From an uncultured Maribacter sp. (GTDB lineage Bacteria; Bacteroidota; Bacteroidia; Flavobacteriales; Flavobacteriaceae), in contig NZ_CANMTX010000007.1 of assembly GCF_947500985.1 (NCBI RefSeq), positions 1 through 64,000 of the forward strand: 64,000 nt of DNA. Direction: 5' to 3'. Below, piece after piece: positions 28,101 through 35,972 of this stretch (position 1 is the stretch's first letter; each line of letters begins with the position of its first letter). The notes beneath the pieces were generated by a model that saw only the letters and a program-made list of their open reading frames with translations, had not been told where the DNA came from and made no database searches. The translations under genes were made by a program, and so were the position numbers.

Positions 28101-28861
28101 ATGGTTTTTTAACAGGTTATGTTTTGTTTGATAAAGCAGACGGGGTTGCAGAAGTTACCGCTGTGGAAAAGGTAAAAGAAATTATTGAAAACAAAATAAC
28201 AGAAGGTGATTTGATTGTTCCTGATGGTGTTCGTTATAGATTTGCTGGTACCTACGAGAATAACATTCATGCTGAGAAAACCTTATCTTTAATTATTCCT
28301 TTAGTACTAATAGCTATATTATTTATATTATATCTACAATTCAGGTCTTTAGCAGTTTCTTTAATGATATTTTCAGGAGTAGCTGTAGCCTTCGCGGGTG
28401 GTTTTATGATGTTATGGCTTTATGGGCAAGACTGGTTTTTAAACCTTTCTTTTTTAGGAAATGATTTAAGAAGTGTATTTAATGTTAGAGCCATAAATAT
28501 CAGTGTCGCAGTCTGGGTCGGTTTTATTGCATTGTTTGGTATTGCAACAGATGATGGTGTAGTTATTGCTACGTATTTAAAACAAAGTTTTGAAGATAAA
28601 AAGCCCAATTCAGTGAAAGAAATAAGAATAGCAGTATTGAATGCGGGTAAAAAGAGAATTCGACCATGTTTAATGACTACGGCGACTACTTTATTGGCGC
28701 TCTTGCCGGTATTAACAGCAAAAGGTCATGGTAAAGATATACTTATACCTATGGCTATACCTGCTTTTGGTGGAATGTTGGTAGCTCTAGTGACGTTATT
28801 GATTGTACCTGTTTTATATAGTCTTTGGCAAGAATTAAAATTAGAAAAAAAAATTAGGTAA
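25178..28861 (+). CDS. cusA: CusA-type RND heavy-metal efflux pump (Cu/Ag)
   Basis: The 1227-residue inner-membrane RND protein should pump Cu(I)/Ag(I) out with proton drive. N-terminal features match the HME family (DAIPNLGDNQQ, EDQVTYPL, LGPDATALGQ). The proton-relay helix 4 has GTMVDLGIILSEN (about 428-440). The three methionines of the E. coli CusA site appear conserved: M679 (LLMPTSTAHSG), M729 (APLSMFENV) and M828 (RLVMLQTG). It is longer than E. coli CusA (about 1050); the extra length includes added hydrophobic segments around 530-640 and a loop near 740-790. Overlaps cusB by one base (TAATG). Confidence 0.9.
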   Translation: MLNGLIKYVVQNKLIAFVMLLVLLAWGLMSVPITVDNVLVGSNPVSVDAIPNLGDNQQIVYTEWEGQSPQDIEDQVTYPLTSNLLGLPGVKSVRSSSMFGFSTIYLIFEDDVEFYWSRSRILEKLSSLPSDLLPKGVSPKLGPDATALGQLFWYTLEGRDENGKVTGGWDLHELRKVQDFYIKNALSSARDVAEVASIGGHIQEYQIEVNPQLMRQYQIALKDVVKAVGETNKNVGAKTIEINNAEYLIRGLGLVRKIDDIESTVVVSNDFVPIRVKDIANVTLGPKERRGILDKEGAEVAGGVVVSRYGSNPQKVIESVKLKIKELGKGMPSKKLNDGSISKLTIVPFYDRTELIKSTLGTLSSALYLEILIAILVVLIMLRNLKISIIISALLPVAVLMVFIAMKLFGVEANIVALSGIAIAIGTMVDLGIILSENIVRKLEQDKSDKSIDDVVIEGVNEVSGAIVTAGLTTILSFVPVFALTGEEGRLFTPLAFTKTAALLAAMLLSLFVIPPIIAKWYSIDFKKFKVKNIGSYLIGLLGLLLILSGFWIGLVLLGLMILNLLKEYGVVDKKYFKRIRVLYLVSSILLILTYYWNPLGYDNNYFSDLMFVLLAAFSILGVLYAFYKFYESILLWAMSHKSYFLSLPVFLLLLGSLVYTSIGKEFMPKLNEGSFLLMPTSTAHSGISENKKILQQLDMAVASIPEIETVVGKAGRVSSALDPAPLSMFENVIIYKTEFMLNESGKPLSFKVSEDGKFETKGGEFVSAGSGISQNNLIVDNNGEYYRNWRSHVNSADDIWNEIVKVTSIPGVTSAPKLQPIETRLVMLQTGMRSSMGIKIFGPDLESIEKFGYELERELKQIIEIDDASVFSDRIVAKPYINVVFDRDRAARYGVTINELQEILESAIGGKVLTQTIEGRERFDVTIRYPRELRSDPKDLKNIIVSLPDGSSVPFSEFASIKFEKGPQMIKSEDGFLTGYVLFDKADGVAEVTAVEKVKEIIENKITEGDLIVPDGVRYRFAGTYENNIHAEKTLSLIIPLVLIAILFILYLQFRSLAVSLMIFSGVAVAFAGGFMMLWLYGQDWFLNLSFLGNDLRSVFNVRAINISVAVWVGFIALFGIATDDGVVIATYLKQSFEDKKPNSVKEIRIAVLNAGKKRIRPCLMTTATTLLALLPVLTAKGHGKDILIPMAIPAFGGMLVALVTLLIVPVLYSLWQELKLEKKIR

Positions 28862-30576
28862 TGGAAAGCTTAGCAAAGTATACAAAATACGCGGTCTATT
28901 TGGCAGTATTGCTTTTTGGCTTATTATTAGGGTATTTATTCTTTGGTGAATCAAAAAATGATAAACCTATTGATGTTGAGTCACATATTGATAAAGTCAC
29001 ATACACCTGTTCTATGCATCCAAATGTTGTTAGTGACCAACTAGGATCATGTCCAATTTGTGGAATGGATCTTGTGAAAATGAGTGTTGAAGCTGGTATG
29101 GAATCTGATAATCGTTTTGAGATGAGCGAGCGTGCAATGGCTTTAGCTAATGTACAAACAAGTGTTATTGGTTTTAATACACAAAATGGGCAAGTGACCT
29201 TGTCTGGGGAGATTACTTCTAATGACAAAACAAATGCGACACAGACTACTTTATTCGATGGTCGATTAGATAAATTAGAAATAAATTATATTGGTGAGTA
29301 TGTTAGAAAAGGTCAAGTTATAGGAACAATTTATAGTCCAGATTTGTATTTGGCACAAGATAAATTATTAACATCTGCATCGTATAAAGATACCCATGAA
29401 AAATTATATTCTGCAGCAAGAAACACTTTGGGTCTTTGGAAGTTAACTGATGAACAGATAGATGATTTGTTAAAGACAGGTAAACCTATTCAGAATTTTC
29501 CTTTAGTTGCTGATGTTGCTGGTACAGTGGTAGAAATTATAGCTTCTGAAGGTAATTATTTTAAACAAGGCGATCCTTTGTTTAAGGTATCTCGTTTATC
29601 AACAGTTTGGGCGGTATTTCAAGCATACGAAAATCAAATGCCGCTATTGAAAATAGGACAGCAAATTGAAATTAGCTCAGAAGCATTTAGGGGAGCTCCG
29701 CTTAAAGCAACTATATCTTTCATAGAACCTATTTTGGATAGAGGTAGCAGGGTAGTTTCTGTCAGAGCTGATATTTCTAATAAGGAAGGGAAATGGAAGC
29801 CGGGTATGTTCGTTGAGGGTAAGGTAAACGTAGATAGCGAGGATGATAATTTATTGATGGTGCCAAAGAGTGCTGTTCTTTGGACGGGCGAACGGTCTGT
29901 GGTCTACAAAAAAGTAAATGCTGTTAAACCTGAATTTGAACTTTTAAGAGTTCAGTTGGGAGAATCTGTTGGTGAAAATTACATAGTATTAGAAGGTTTG
30001 CAAACCGGTGATGAAATTGTCACCAATGGTACTTTTGTTATTGATGCTGCAGCTCAGTTGCAAGGAAAGAATTCTATGATGTATTCTAATGATAATGAAT
30101 TGAAGCAAAATAAAAAGCAGCAAGAACATCTAAATAAATTGACTTCAGAACAAAATCAGAAGTTGAAGGAAGTTTTAAAGGTTTATTTTGATTTTAAGGA
30201 TGAATTAGTTGCATCGAATTCTGATAAGTCAATAATATTCGCCGAGAAGCTGAATAAGGTATTGGTCTCAGTAGATCAAACAGGAATGGATAATAATCTT
30301 CAAGGTAATATTAAATCTGCCATCGCATCTCTTGTTATTATTGAAAAGAGTAAGGATTTGGAGAAGAATCGTTTAGAATTTAAGAATTTATCAAAGGCTA
30401 TTATTTTTGTGTCTTCTCAAATAACTGATTACGGCAATCCAATTTATATTCAACATTGCCCTATGGCAGATAACAATACTGGTGGTGACTGGCTAAGTTT
30501 AGATAAGGCTATTAAAAATCCATATTTCGGCGATAAAATGTTGACCTGTGGTAGTGTAGTGAAGGTCATAAAGTAA
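28861..30576 (+). CDS. cusB: CusB-type periplasmic adaptor with metal-binding ends
   Basis: The 571-residue membrane-fusion protein links the RND pump to an outer-membrane channel. Order: an N-terminal membrane anchor (about 9-29); a heavy-metal-binding domain (about 47-75) with YTCSMHP and CPICGMDL; the barrel-sandwich/beta-barrel adaptor domains (about 95-400); and a C-terminal DUF3347 domain (about 430-571) ending with YIQHCPMA and LTCGSV, Cys/His/Met residues likely to bind copper. The start overlaps the cusA stop by one base. No outer-membrane channel gene is adjacent. It ends 2 bases before the convergent murF. Confidence 0.9.
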   Translation: MESLAKYTKYAVYLAVLLFGLLLGYLFFGESKNDKPIDVESHIDKVTYTCSMHPNVVSDQLGSCPICGMDLVKMSVEAGMESDNRFEMSERAMALANVQTSVIGFNTQNGQVTLSGEITSNDKTNATQTTLFDGRLDKLEINYIGEYVRKGQVIGTIYSPDLYLAQDKLLTSASYKDTHEKLYSAARNTLGLWKLTDEQIDDLLKTGKPIQNFPLVADVAGTVVEIIASEGNYFKQGDPLFKVSRLSTVWAVFQAYENQMPLLKIGQQIEISSEAFRGAPLKATISFIEPILDRGSRVVSVRADISNKEGKWKPGMFVEGKVNVDSEDDNLLMVPKSAVLWTGERSVVYKKVNAVKPEFELLRVQLGESVGENYIVLEGLQTGDEIVTNGTFVIDAAAQLQGKNSMMYSNDNELKQNKKQQEHLNKLTSEQNQKLKEVLKVYFDFKDELVASNSDKSIIFAEKLNKVLVSVDQTGMDNNLQGNIKSAIASLVIIEKSKDLEKNRLEFKNLSKAIIFVSSQITDYGNPIYIQHCPMADNNTGGDWLSLDKAIKNPYFGDKMLTCGSVVKVIK

Positions 30577-30578
30577 TA

Positions 30579-31856
30579 TTATAGATAGTCTAAAACGCGT
30601 TCTAGAGCCATGCCTCTTGAGCCTTTAATCAAGAAAGAAGATTCCGTTTGTTTAGGCTTGTTAACTAAGTAAGCTTTCAATTCTTCAAAACTCTTTAGTC
30701 TAATAGCAGTAGAGTTAGTAGAGTAAAAATTCTCTCCAACCAATATCACTTGTTCAAAATTTAAGCTCGTTGCTAAATCTGAAACATTTTGATGTTCTTC
30801 TTTTGCAGACTCTCCTAATTCGAACATGTCGCCTAGAATCAAAACTTTTCGTTCTTTTTTTAACGAATTGAAATTTTCTAATGCCACTTTCATACTCGAA
30901 GGATTGGCGTTATAAGCATCAAGAATAATATAGTGTCCGTTATTATTTAATATCTGAGATCTATTATTGTCTGGAGTATATTCTTCAAGTGCCTTTTTTA
31001 TTTCGCTTAACTCAACATTGAAATATTTTGCCATAATAATAGCTGCGCAGCAGTTCGAAAAATTATAAGCACCAATTAAATTCGTTTCTATATTGATGTT
31101 TTCTACTTTTAGATTGACAAATGGTTGAGCTTCTAGCAATTTAATAGTATAGTATTTAGAATCATCAGAACTAAAACCGAATTTTTTAGTATACGTACTT
31201 AGCTTATCTTTTTGAATGGGGTCATCAGCATTTATGAAAATCGATTTTTTGTGAGAAATCAGGTAATCATATAATTCGCTTTTCCCTTTTCTAACACCTT
31301 CAATTCCGCCAAAGCCTTCTAAGTGTGCCTTTCCAAAATTAGTGATATAGCCAAAATCTGGCTCTGCAATTTCACATAAAAACTCAATTTCCTTTAGGTG
31401 ATTTGCGCCCATTTCAACAATAGCGATTTCAGTGTTAGGTTGAATGGTTAACAAGGTTAAAGGGACACCAATATGATTGTTGAGGTTTCCTTTGGTGGCT
31501 ATTGTTCTATAAGTTTTGCGAAGTACAGCGTTAATTAATTCTTTAGTAGTTGTTTTACCATTACTGCCAGTTAGGCTTATAACCTGCGCTTTAGATTGTC
31601 TTCTATGAAAATTAGCTAATTGTTGTAATGTTGTTAAAACATCTTTAACTAGTATAGTTCTTTCATCAATTAGATATTTCTCTTCATCAATGACAACTAT
31701 GCTAGCTCCTTTGTCTAAAGCTTTTTGAGCATAGATGTTACCGTTAAAGTTATCTCCTTTTAGCGCAAAGAAAATATCGTTTTCTTTAATTTTTCTAGTA
31801 TCAGTGCTGATAGAAGGGCTGGCTAGAAAAGCGGAATGTAAATCTTGAATTTTCAT
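30579..31856 (-). CDS. murF: UDP-N-acetylmuramoyl-tripeptide--D-Ala-D-Ala ligase
   Basis: The 425-residue Mur ligase adds D-Ala-D-Ala to the peptidoglycan precursor in the cytoplasm, using ATP. The P-loop is SLTGSNGKTTTKEL (about 93-106), followed by EMGANHLKEIEFL, NADDP and the C-terminal LDAYNANPSSM stretch, all typical of MurF. Length is slightly short, as usual in Flavobacteria. It lies downstream of gldJ on the same strand, separated by a terminator, so it probably has its own transcription start. Confidence 0.94.
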   Translation of the reverse strand: MKIQDLHSAFLASPSISTDTRKIKENDIFFALKGDNFNGNIYAQKALDKGASIVVIDEEKYLIDERTILVKDVLTTLQQLANFHRRQSKAQVISLTGSNGKTTTKELINAVLRKTYRTIATKGNLNNHIGVPLTLLTIQPNTEIAIVEMGANHLKEIEFLCEIAEPDFGYITNFGKAHLEGFGGIEGVRKGKSELYDYLISHKKSIFINADDPIQKDKLSTYTKKFGFSSDDSKYYTIKLLEAQPFVNLKVENINIETNLIGAYNFSNCCAAIIMAKYFNVELSEIKKALEEYTPDNNRSQILNNNGHYIILDAYNANPSSMKVALENFNSLKKERKVLILGDMFELGESAKEEHQNVSDLATSLNFEQVILVGENFYSTNSTAIRLKSFEELKAYLVNKPKQTESSFLIKGSRGMALERVLDYL

Positions 31857-31868
31857 AAAATCGAAGAT

Positions 31869-31901
31869 AAAAAAAAGCCCCTTAAGAAAGGAGCTTTTTT
31901 T
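31869..31901 (-). terminator. Terminator after gldJ
   Basis: Stem of about 13 bp with one mismatch (31871-31883 with 31887-31900) and U-rich ends on both strands. It lies in the 63-base gap between gldJ and murF. Confidence 0.75.
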
Positions 31902-31919
31902 AGTTCGTAAAGGGAAAAA

Positions 31920-33587
31920 TTATTTAGCTTTTTTTCCTCTAACTGTCTTGTTTTTTGTTTTTGATTTAGAACCAACTCTAGACATTGCACATCTAAAACC
32001 GATGTAATCAGTAGCCATATATTGTGGCAGGTATCTTCTTTGTGCTGGATCTAACCAATAAGCTCTATCTCTCCAAGAACCACCTTTGTATACTCTAACT
32101 TCATCATTAATTAATGTAGTTCTGTTGTTTGAAGCATCATAGCCTTTAACAAGGTTTCCTAATGAATCTCTTTCAACAGAATGCTTAGGAGAGTTGTACA
32201 TTTTCTTGTTTGGATCTTCTTCTTCACCGTCATCAAATCTGTCGTAAAATCTTGAAGAACCAGAATCACCATCTCTATAACCTCTGTTATCACTAGAAGA
32301 GAAGTTAGTTCTTAAATACGTTTCTTCCTCGTCAACAGGTACCATTTTAATTTCACCTGGTAAGTTTACTGCAACTACTTTTCCATTCGGTAAAGTGTCA
32401 TAAACAATAGAATCTCTTAAGATGTTTACTTTTCCATCTTCACCTATTGCGCTTTTCATATAAATGTTACCTCTATAGTAGTTAAAATCACTTACTTCGT
32501 CATCAACTATTGGTCGGTAAACATCAGCAGTCCACTCGGCAACGTTACCAGCCATATCATAAAGACCTAAATCATTCGGCTTGTATGACATTACTTGAGC
32601 TGTAATATCTGCGCCATCATCAGACCATCCTGCAATTCCACCATAATCACCCTTACCTTGTTTAAAGTTTGCTAATTGATCACCTCTACCTACACGTTGT
32701 CCGTTACGAGTGTAATCACCTTCCCAAGGGTATTTTTTTCTACCTCTGTAGTTGTTATATTCTCTTTGTCCTACTTGTGCCTGCGCAGCATATTCCCACT
32801 CAGTTTCGGTAGGCAACCTATATTCTGGCATAATGATACCACTACTTCTTTTAGCGAAAGTAGAGGTGCTATCTTTTTTCTGCTTCCCTTGCAAAGAATC
32901 AATTTGACCATTATAAACAGATTCTGGTCTATTTAGGTAAGCTTCAGTGCTGAAGGTGCCTTGAACCTCACCTGTAGCTGCTTGGTATTTAGCGTCTTCA
33001 GATAAGTAACCTTCTCTTTCAAGCATAACTTCGTTTACACGGTCAGTTCTCCATTCTGCAAATTGTGTAGCCTGAATCCAGTTTACACCAACAACAGGGT
33101 ATTCTGCGTATGCTGGATGTCTCAGGTAGTTATTTGTCATTGTCTCATTGAAGCCTAATCTGTTTCTCCATACCAAAGTATCTGGCAATGCACCTACATA
33201 TATGTTAGTGTATTTAGGATTTTCTGGTGGATAAACACTTTTTAAGTAATCAAGGTATTCTAAGTACATAACATTAGTTACCTCAGTTTCGTCCATGTAA
33301 AAAGACTGAACATGTTGTGCGGTAGGAGTGTTATTCCAGTCATGCATCACATCATCTTGTACTTTACCTTTGGTAAATGTACCACCTTCAACAAACACCA
33401 ATCCAGGAGCGGTTTCTTGCTCTTTAAAGTCGGTGTTGTATTGAAAACCGCCTTCTTTGGCATTTATCTTCCAGCCTGTAGCTCTAGACGTGTTTTTTCC
33501 AGAGGAGGATTTAGAACAGCTTGTTACTGTAAAACCTCCTACTAATACCGTGCATGAGAGTACAACTTTTATTAAATGTTTTTTCAT
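31920..33587 (-). CDS. gldJ: Gliding motility lipoprotein GldJ
   Basis: The 555-residue lipoprotein (lipobox VTSC, Cys24) is part of the gliding machinery and is needed in Flavobacteria for type IX secretion. It carries a formylglycine-generating-enzyme-like fold (about 60-545: MDETEVTNVMYLEYL, LPTETEWEYAAQA, YDMAGNVAEWTAD, RGGSWRD-like KGGSWRDRAYW, GFRCAMSR), but acts structurally, not as a sulfatase modifier. An insertion in the middle and a lysine-rich basic tail are usual. It is divergent from porV across a 437-base region rich in inverted repeats. Confidence 0.94.
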   Translation of the reverse strand: MKKHLIKVVLSCTVLVGGFTVTSCSKSSSGKNTSRATGWKINAKEGGFQYNTDFKEQETAPGLVFVEGGTFTKGKVQDDVMHDWNNTPTAQHVQSFYMDETEVTNVMYLEYLDYLKSVYPPENPKYTNIYVGALPDTLVWRNRLGFNETMTNNYLRHPAYAEYPVVGVNWIQATQFAEWRTDRVNEVMLEREGYLSEDAKYQAATGEVQGTFSTEAYLNRPESVYNGQIDSLQGKQKKDSTSTFAKRSSGIIMPEYRLPTETEWEYAAQAQVGQREYNNYRGRKKYPWEGDYTRNGQRVGRGDQLANFKQGKGDYGGIAGWSDDGADITAQVMSYKPNDLGLYDMAGNVAEWTADVYRPIVDDEVSDFNYYRGNIYMKSAIGEDGKVNILRDSIVYDTLPNGKVVAVNLPGEIKMVPVDEEETYLRTNFSSSDNRGYRDGDSGSSRFYDRFDDGEEEDPNKKMYNSPKHSVERDSLGNLVKGYDASNNRTTLINDEVRVYKGGSWRDRAYWLDPAQRRYLPQYMATDYIGFRCAMSRVGSKSKTKNKTVRGKKAK

Positions 33588-34024
33588 AATTAGGACTTGA
33601 GTTCAATTTTCATATACTATAGTAGTTTGGTCGCTATAGTATATGGTGCTATAATTTCTTTTAATTTGTTTGTCACTTTCGCTCAATAGAACGGTGTTTT
33701 CATGAGATTATTTTACAATTCAAAATAATTTTAAAAATCTCATAGCGAACTGTCAATAAATTTAGGCTCGCTTTTATAAGTAAACGCTTAAAACAACTAA
33801 TTAGTATGGTTTTGAATAATTCTTTTAGAAAGGATAAACAAGTATTGTTATATAGGATAAAACAACCTGTAAAAACGATAGTTGAATGCTATGTTGGCAA
33901 ATTCTTACAAAATTCTTGTTGCTTATGCAAGATAACGGGAAAAACAGCGTTTACAAGTAAAATAATAATAGTAAATATATTTAAAAGGTATATTTCATCC
34001 TTTTTACTAAAAGAACTATTTAAG
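33588..34024. other. gldJ-porV divergent region with inverted repeats
   Basis: 437 non-coding bases. A perfect 12-bp inverted repeat with 11-base spacer (33611-33622 / 33634-33645, CATATACTATAG / CTATAGTATATG) lies 24 bases before gldJ. A second cluster at 33704-33745 has ATGAGATT / AATCTCAT enclosing ATTATTTT / AAAATAAT. An open frame runs into porV from 33806, but its first 73 codons lack coding character. No porU gene or remnant is recognisable. Confidence 0.45.
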
Positions 34025-35173
34025 ATGAGAAAAATTTCAATAATTTTCTTTGTATTGATTGTCGGTAAGGTTTTTGCCCAAGATGATCAACGCGTGATTA
34101 CTACTGCAGTGCCATTTCTAACTATAGCCGCAGATGCAAGATCTGCTGGTATGGGTGATATGGGTGTTGCAACTTCAACAGATGCTTTTTCTCAACAATG
34201 GAATGCTGCTAAATTCGCTTTTGCAGAACGTAAAATGGGTATAGGAGTTAGTTATACTCCTTATTTAGAAAGTATTATTACTGATATTTCTTTATTGAAT
34301 GCTAGTTATTATAATAAACTAGACGACCAAAGTGCTTTTGCGGTAAGTTTAAGATATTTTACATTGGGTGAAATAGAACTTAGACAATTTGCAAATGATC
34401 CAGGTACTATTGCGAAGCCTAATGAATTAGCGTTAGATGGTTCGTATTCTTTAAAGTTGAGTCCGACTTTCTCAATGGCTGTTGGTGGTAGATATATTAG
34501 GTCGAACTTAAAATTACCACAAAACGGAACTGAAGATTCTCAAGCTGCAAGTTCTTTTGCAGTAGATGTGTCTGGTTATTACAGGTCTAACGAGATTGCT
34601 TATAATAACTTTGATGGTCGATGGAGAGCAGGTTTTAACCTTTCTAATATTGGAGGTAAAATCCAGTATGATGCAGGTGGACAAGAAAACTTCTTACCAA
34701 GTAAGTTAAGCTTTGGTGGTGGTTTTGATTTTATTTTGGATCAAGACAATGTCATAGGTGTAACAACAGAATTCACGAAATTATTAGTACCAACACCTCA
34801 AGACTTTGATAATGATGGAGATGTTGATTCCGCAGATAATGATATTTACCAGAACGAAAGTGGGTTCAGTGGTATATTTAATTCATTCTCTGATGCACCA
34901 GATGGTTTTAGTGAAGAGTTAAAAGAATTTACCTGGGCTTTAGGGGCAGAGTACACGTATCAAGATGCTTTTATGCTTAGAACAGGTTATTTTAATGAAA
35001 GTGAAGAGAAAGGTTCTAGAAAGTTTTTTACGCTTGGAGCAGGTTTTAAATTTAAAGCGGCACAAGTAGATTTATCTTATTTGTTCTCAACATCTCAAGT
35101 AAGAAATCCTTTAGAAAATACATTACGTTTTTCACTTACTTTTAATCTAGGTGAAGAATTTTATAATGATTAA
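34025..35173 (+). CDS. porV: Type IX secretion outer-membrane protein PorV
   Basis: The 382-residue FadL-like outer-membrane barrel acts in type IX secretion as a shuttle/attachment partner for cargo with C-terminal signals. The ATG at 34025 gives a clean signal peptide (MRKISIIFFVLIVGKVFAQ), followed by the PorV N-terminus with ITTAVPFLTIAADARSAGMGD. The frame is open further upstream to 33806, but that would bury the signal peptide. The C-terminus ends in a barrel strand (LRFSLTFNLGEEF). It faces gldJ. A strong hairpin terminator follows. Confidence 0.93.
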   Translation: MRKISIIFFVLIVGKVFAQDDQRVITTAVPFLTIAADARSAGMGDMGVATSTDAFSQQWNAAKFAFAERKMGIGVSYTPYLESIITDISLLNASYYNKLDDQSAFAVSLRYFTLGEIELRQFANDPGTIAKPNELALDGSYSLKLSPTFSMAVGGRYIRSNLKLPQNGTEDSQAASSFAVDVSGYYRSNEIAYNNFDGRWRAGFNLSNIGGKIQYDAGGQENFLPSKLSFGGGFDFILDQDNVIGVTTEFTKLLVPTPQDFDNDGDVDSADNDIYQNESGFSGIFNSFSDAPDGFSEELKEFTWALGAEYTYQDAFMLRTGYFNESEEKGSRKFFTLGAGFKFKAAQVDLSYLFSTSQVRNPLENTLRFSLTFNLGEEFYND

Positions 35174-35187
35174 TACTTAACACAGAT

Positions 35188-35230
35188 AACGCATAAAAAA
35201 GCCTGCTATAAGCAGGTTTTTTTATGCGTT
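35188..35230 (+). terminator. Long hairpin terminator after porV
   Basis: A 20-bp stem with only one G-T pair (35188-35207 with 35211-35230) and a 3-base loop. The core CCTGCT/AGCAGG is flanked by A6 and T7, so it works on both strands. Confidence 0.8.
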
Positions 35231-35265
35231 ATCTTTATATTCTCATTAATTATTAGAGTCGAGTA

Positions 35266-35273
35266 TATATTTG
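35266..35273 (+). promoter_or_regulatory. cdd -7 element
   Basis: TATATTTG matches TAnnTTTG 23 bases before the ATG at 35296. A start site near 35280 would exclude the in-frame TTG at 35278 as start codon. Confidence 0.5.
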
Positions 35274-35295
35274 TAGATTGAAAAAAAATAAAAAA

Positions 35296-35784
35296 ATGAT
35301 CAACCAAAAAAAGATAAGTTTTGATATAACGGTTTACGATTCGTTAAACGAACTTAAAAATGATGATCAAAATCTAATGTCAGCTGCTGTAAAGGCCAGG
35401 CAAAGAGCTTATGCTCCCTATTCTAGTTTTAATGTTGGAGCTTCGGTTTTATTGGAGAACGGAGAAATTATAGAAGGTAATAATCAAGAAAACGCATCAT
35501 ATCCATCTGGGTTATGTGCAGAACGGGTAGCTGTTTTTTATGCCGGTTCAAAGTATCCAGGTATGAAAATAAAAGCGATTGCGATAACGGCGGCATCCAT
35601 AAATCATGAGGTAAGTGAGCCCGCTGCGCCTTGCGGTAATTGTAGACAGGCTATTTCTGAATATGAATTTAGACAACAAGAACCTATAAAAATTCTATTA
35701 ATGGGTGAAACGGGTAGTGTTATAGAATGCAATTCTTTGGCAGATTTATTGCCACTTGGCTTTAATAGTAGTTTTTTAAATTAA
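35296..35784 (+). CDS. cdd: Cytidine deaminase
   Basis: The 162-residue zinc enzyme converts cytidine and deoxycytidine to uridine and deoxyuridine in pyrimidine salvage. The zinc/catalytic motifs are GLCAERVAVF (Cys-Ala-Glu) and AAPCGNCRQAI (two Cys). YAPYSSFNVGAS near the N-terminus is the usual substrate loop. The ATG at 35296 is preferred over an in-frame TTG at 35278 because the -7 element at 35266-35273 puts the transcript start at about 35280. The ATG is preceded by an A-rich stretch, as common here. Confidence 0.92.
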   Translation: MINQKKISFDITVYDSLNELKNDDQNLMSAAVKARQRAYAPYSSFNVGASVLLENGEIIEGNNQENASYPSGLCAERVAVFYAGSKYPGMKIKAIAITAASINHEVSEPAAPCGNCRQAISEYEFRQQEPIKILLMGETGSVIECNSLADLLPLGFNSSFLN

Positions 35785-35894
35785 GAAAATTTGCAAAAAG
35801 TATTGTAAATAAACACGTTATATACTTTATTTGTTAAGCATATAATTTCTGAATGGATTTGCTTCTATTATTTTTATCGATTCATTTATATGTG

Positions 35895-35902
35895 TATTTT
35901 TG
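35895..35902 (+). promoter_or_regulatory. Possible pdhA -7 element
   Basis: TATTTTTG matches TAnnTTTG, 71 bases before the pdhA ATG. The same word followed by CT occurs before pdhB (58293), so the split PDH genes may share a promoter type. No -33 TTG is seen. Confidence 0.35.
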
Positions 35903-35972
35903 CTCTTTTGAGATACCTAGGTCATTCTGCCTTTGTTATCAATAAAGAATTTTAAACCTTTAGTTAAAATTG

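Noticed and set aside
31920..33587. GldJ as a sulfatase-modifying enzyme
   Set aside because: The fold is shared, but the lipobox, length and basic tail match gliding lipoprotein GldJ; a structural role is known for this family.
33806..34024. N-terminal extension of PorV by 73 residues
   Set aside because: The reading frame is open, but the extension lacks coding character and would bury the clear signal peptide that begins at the ATG 34025.
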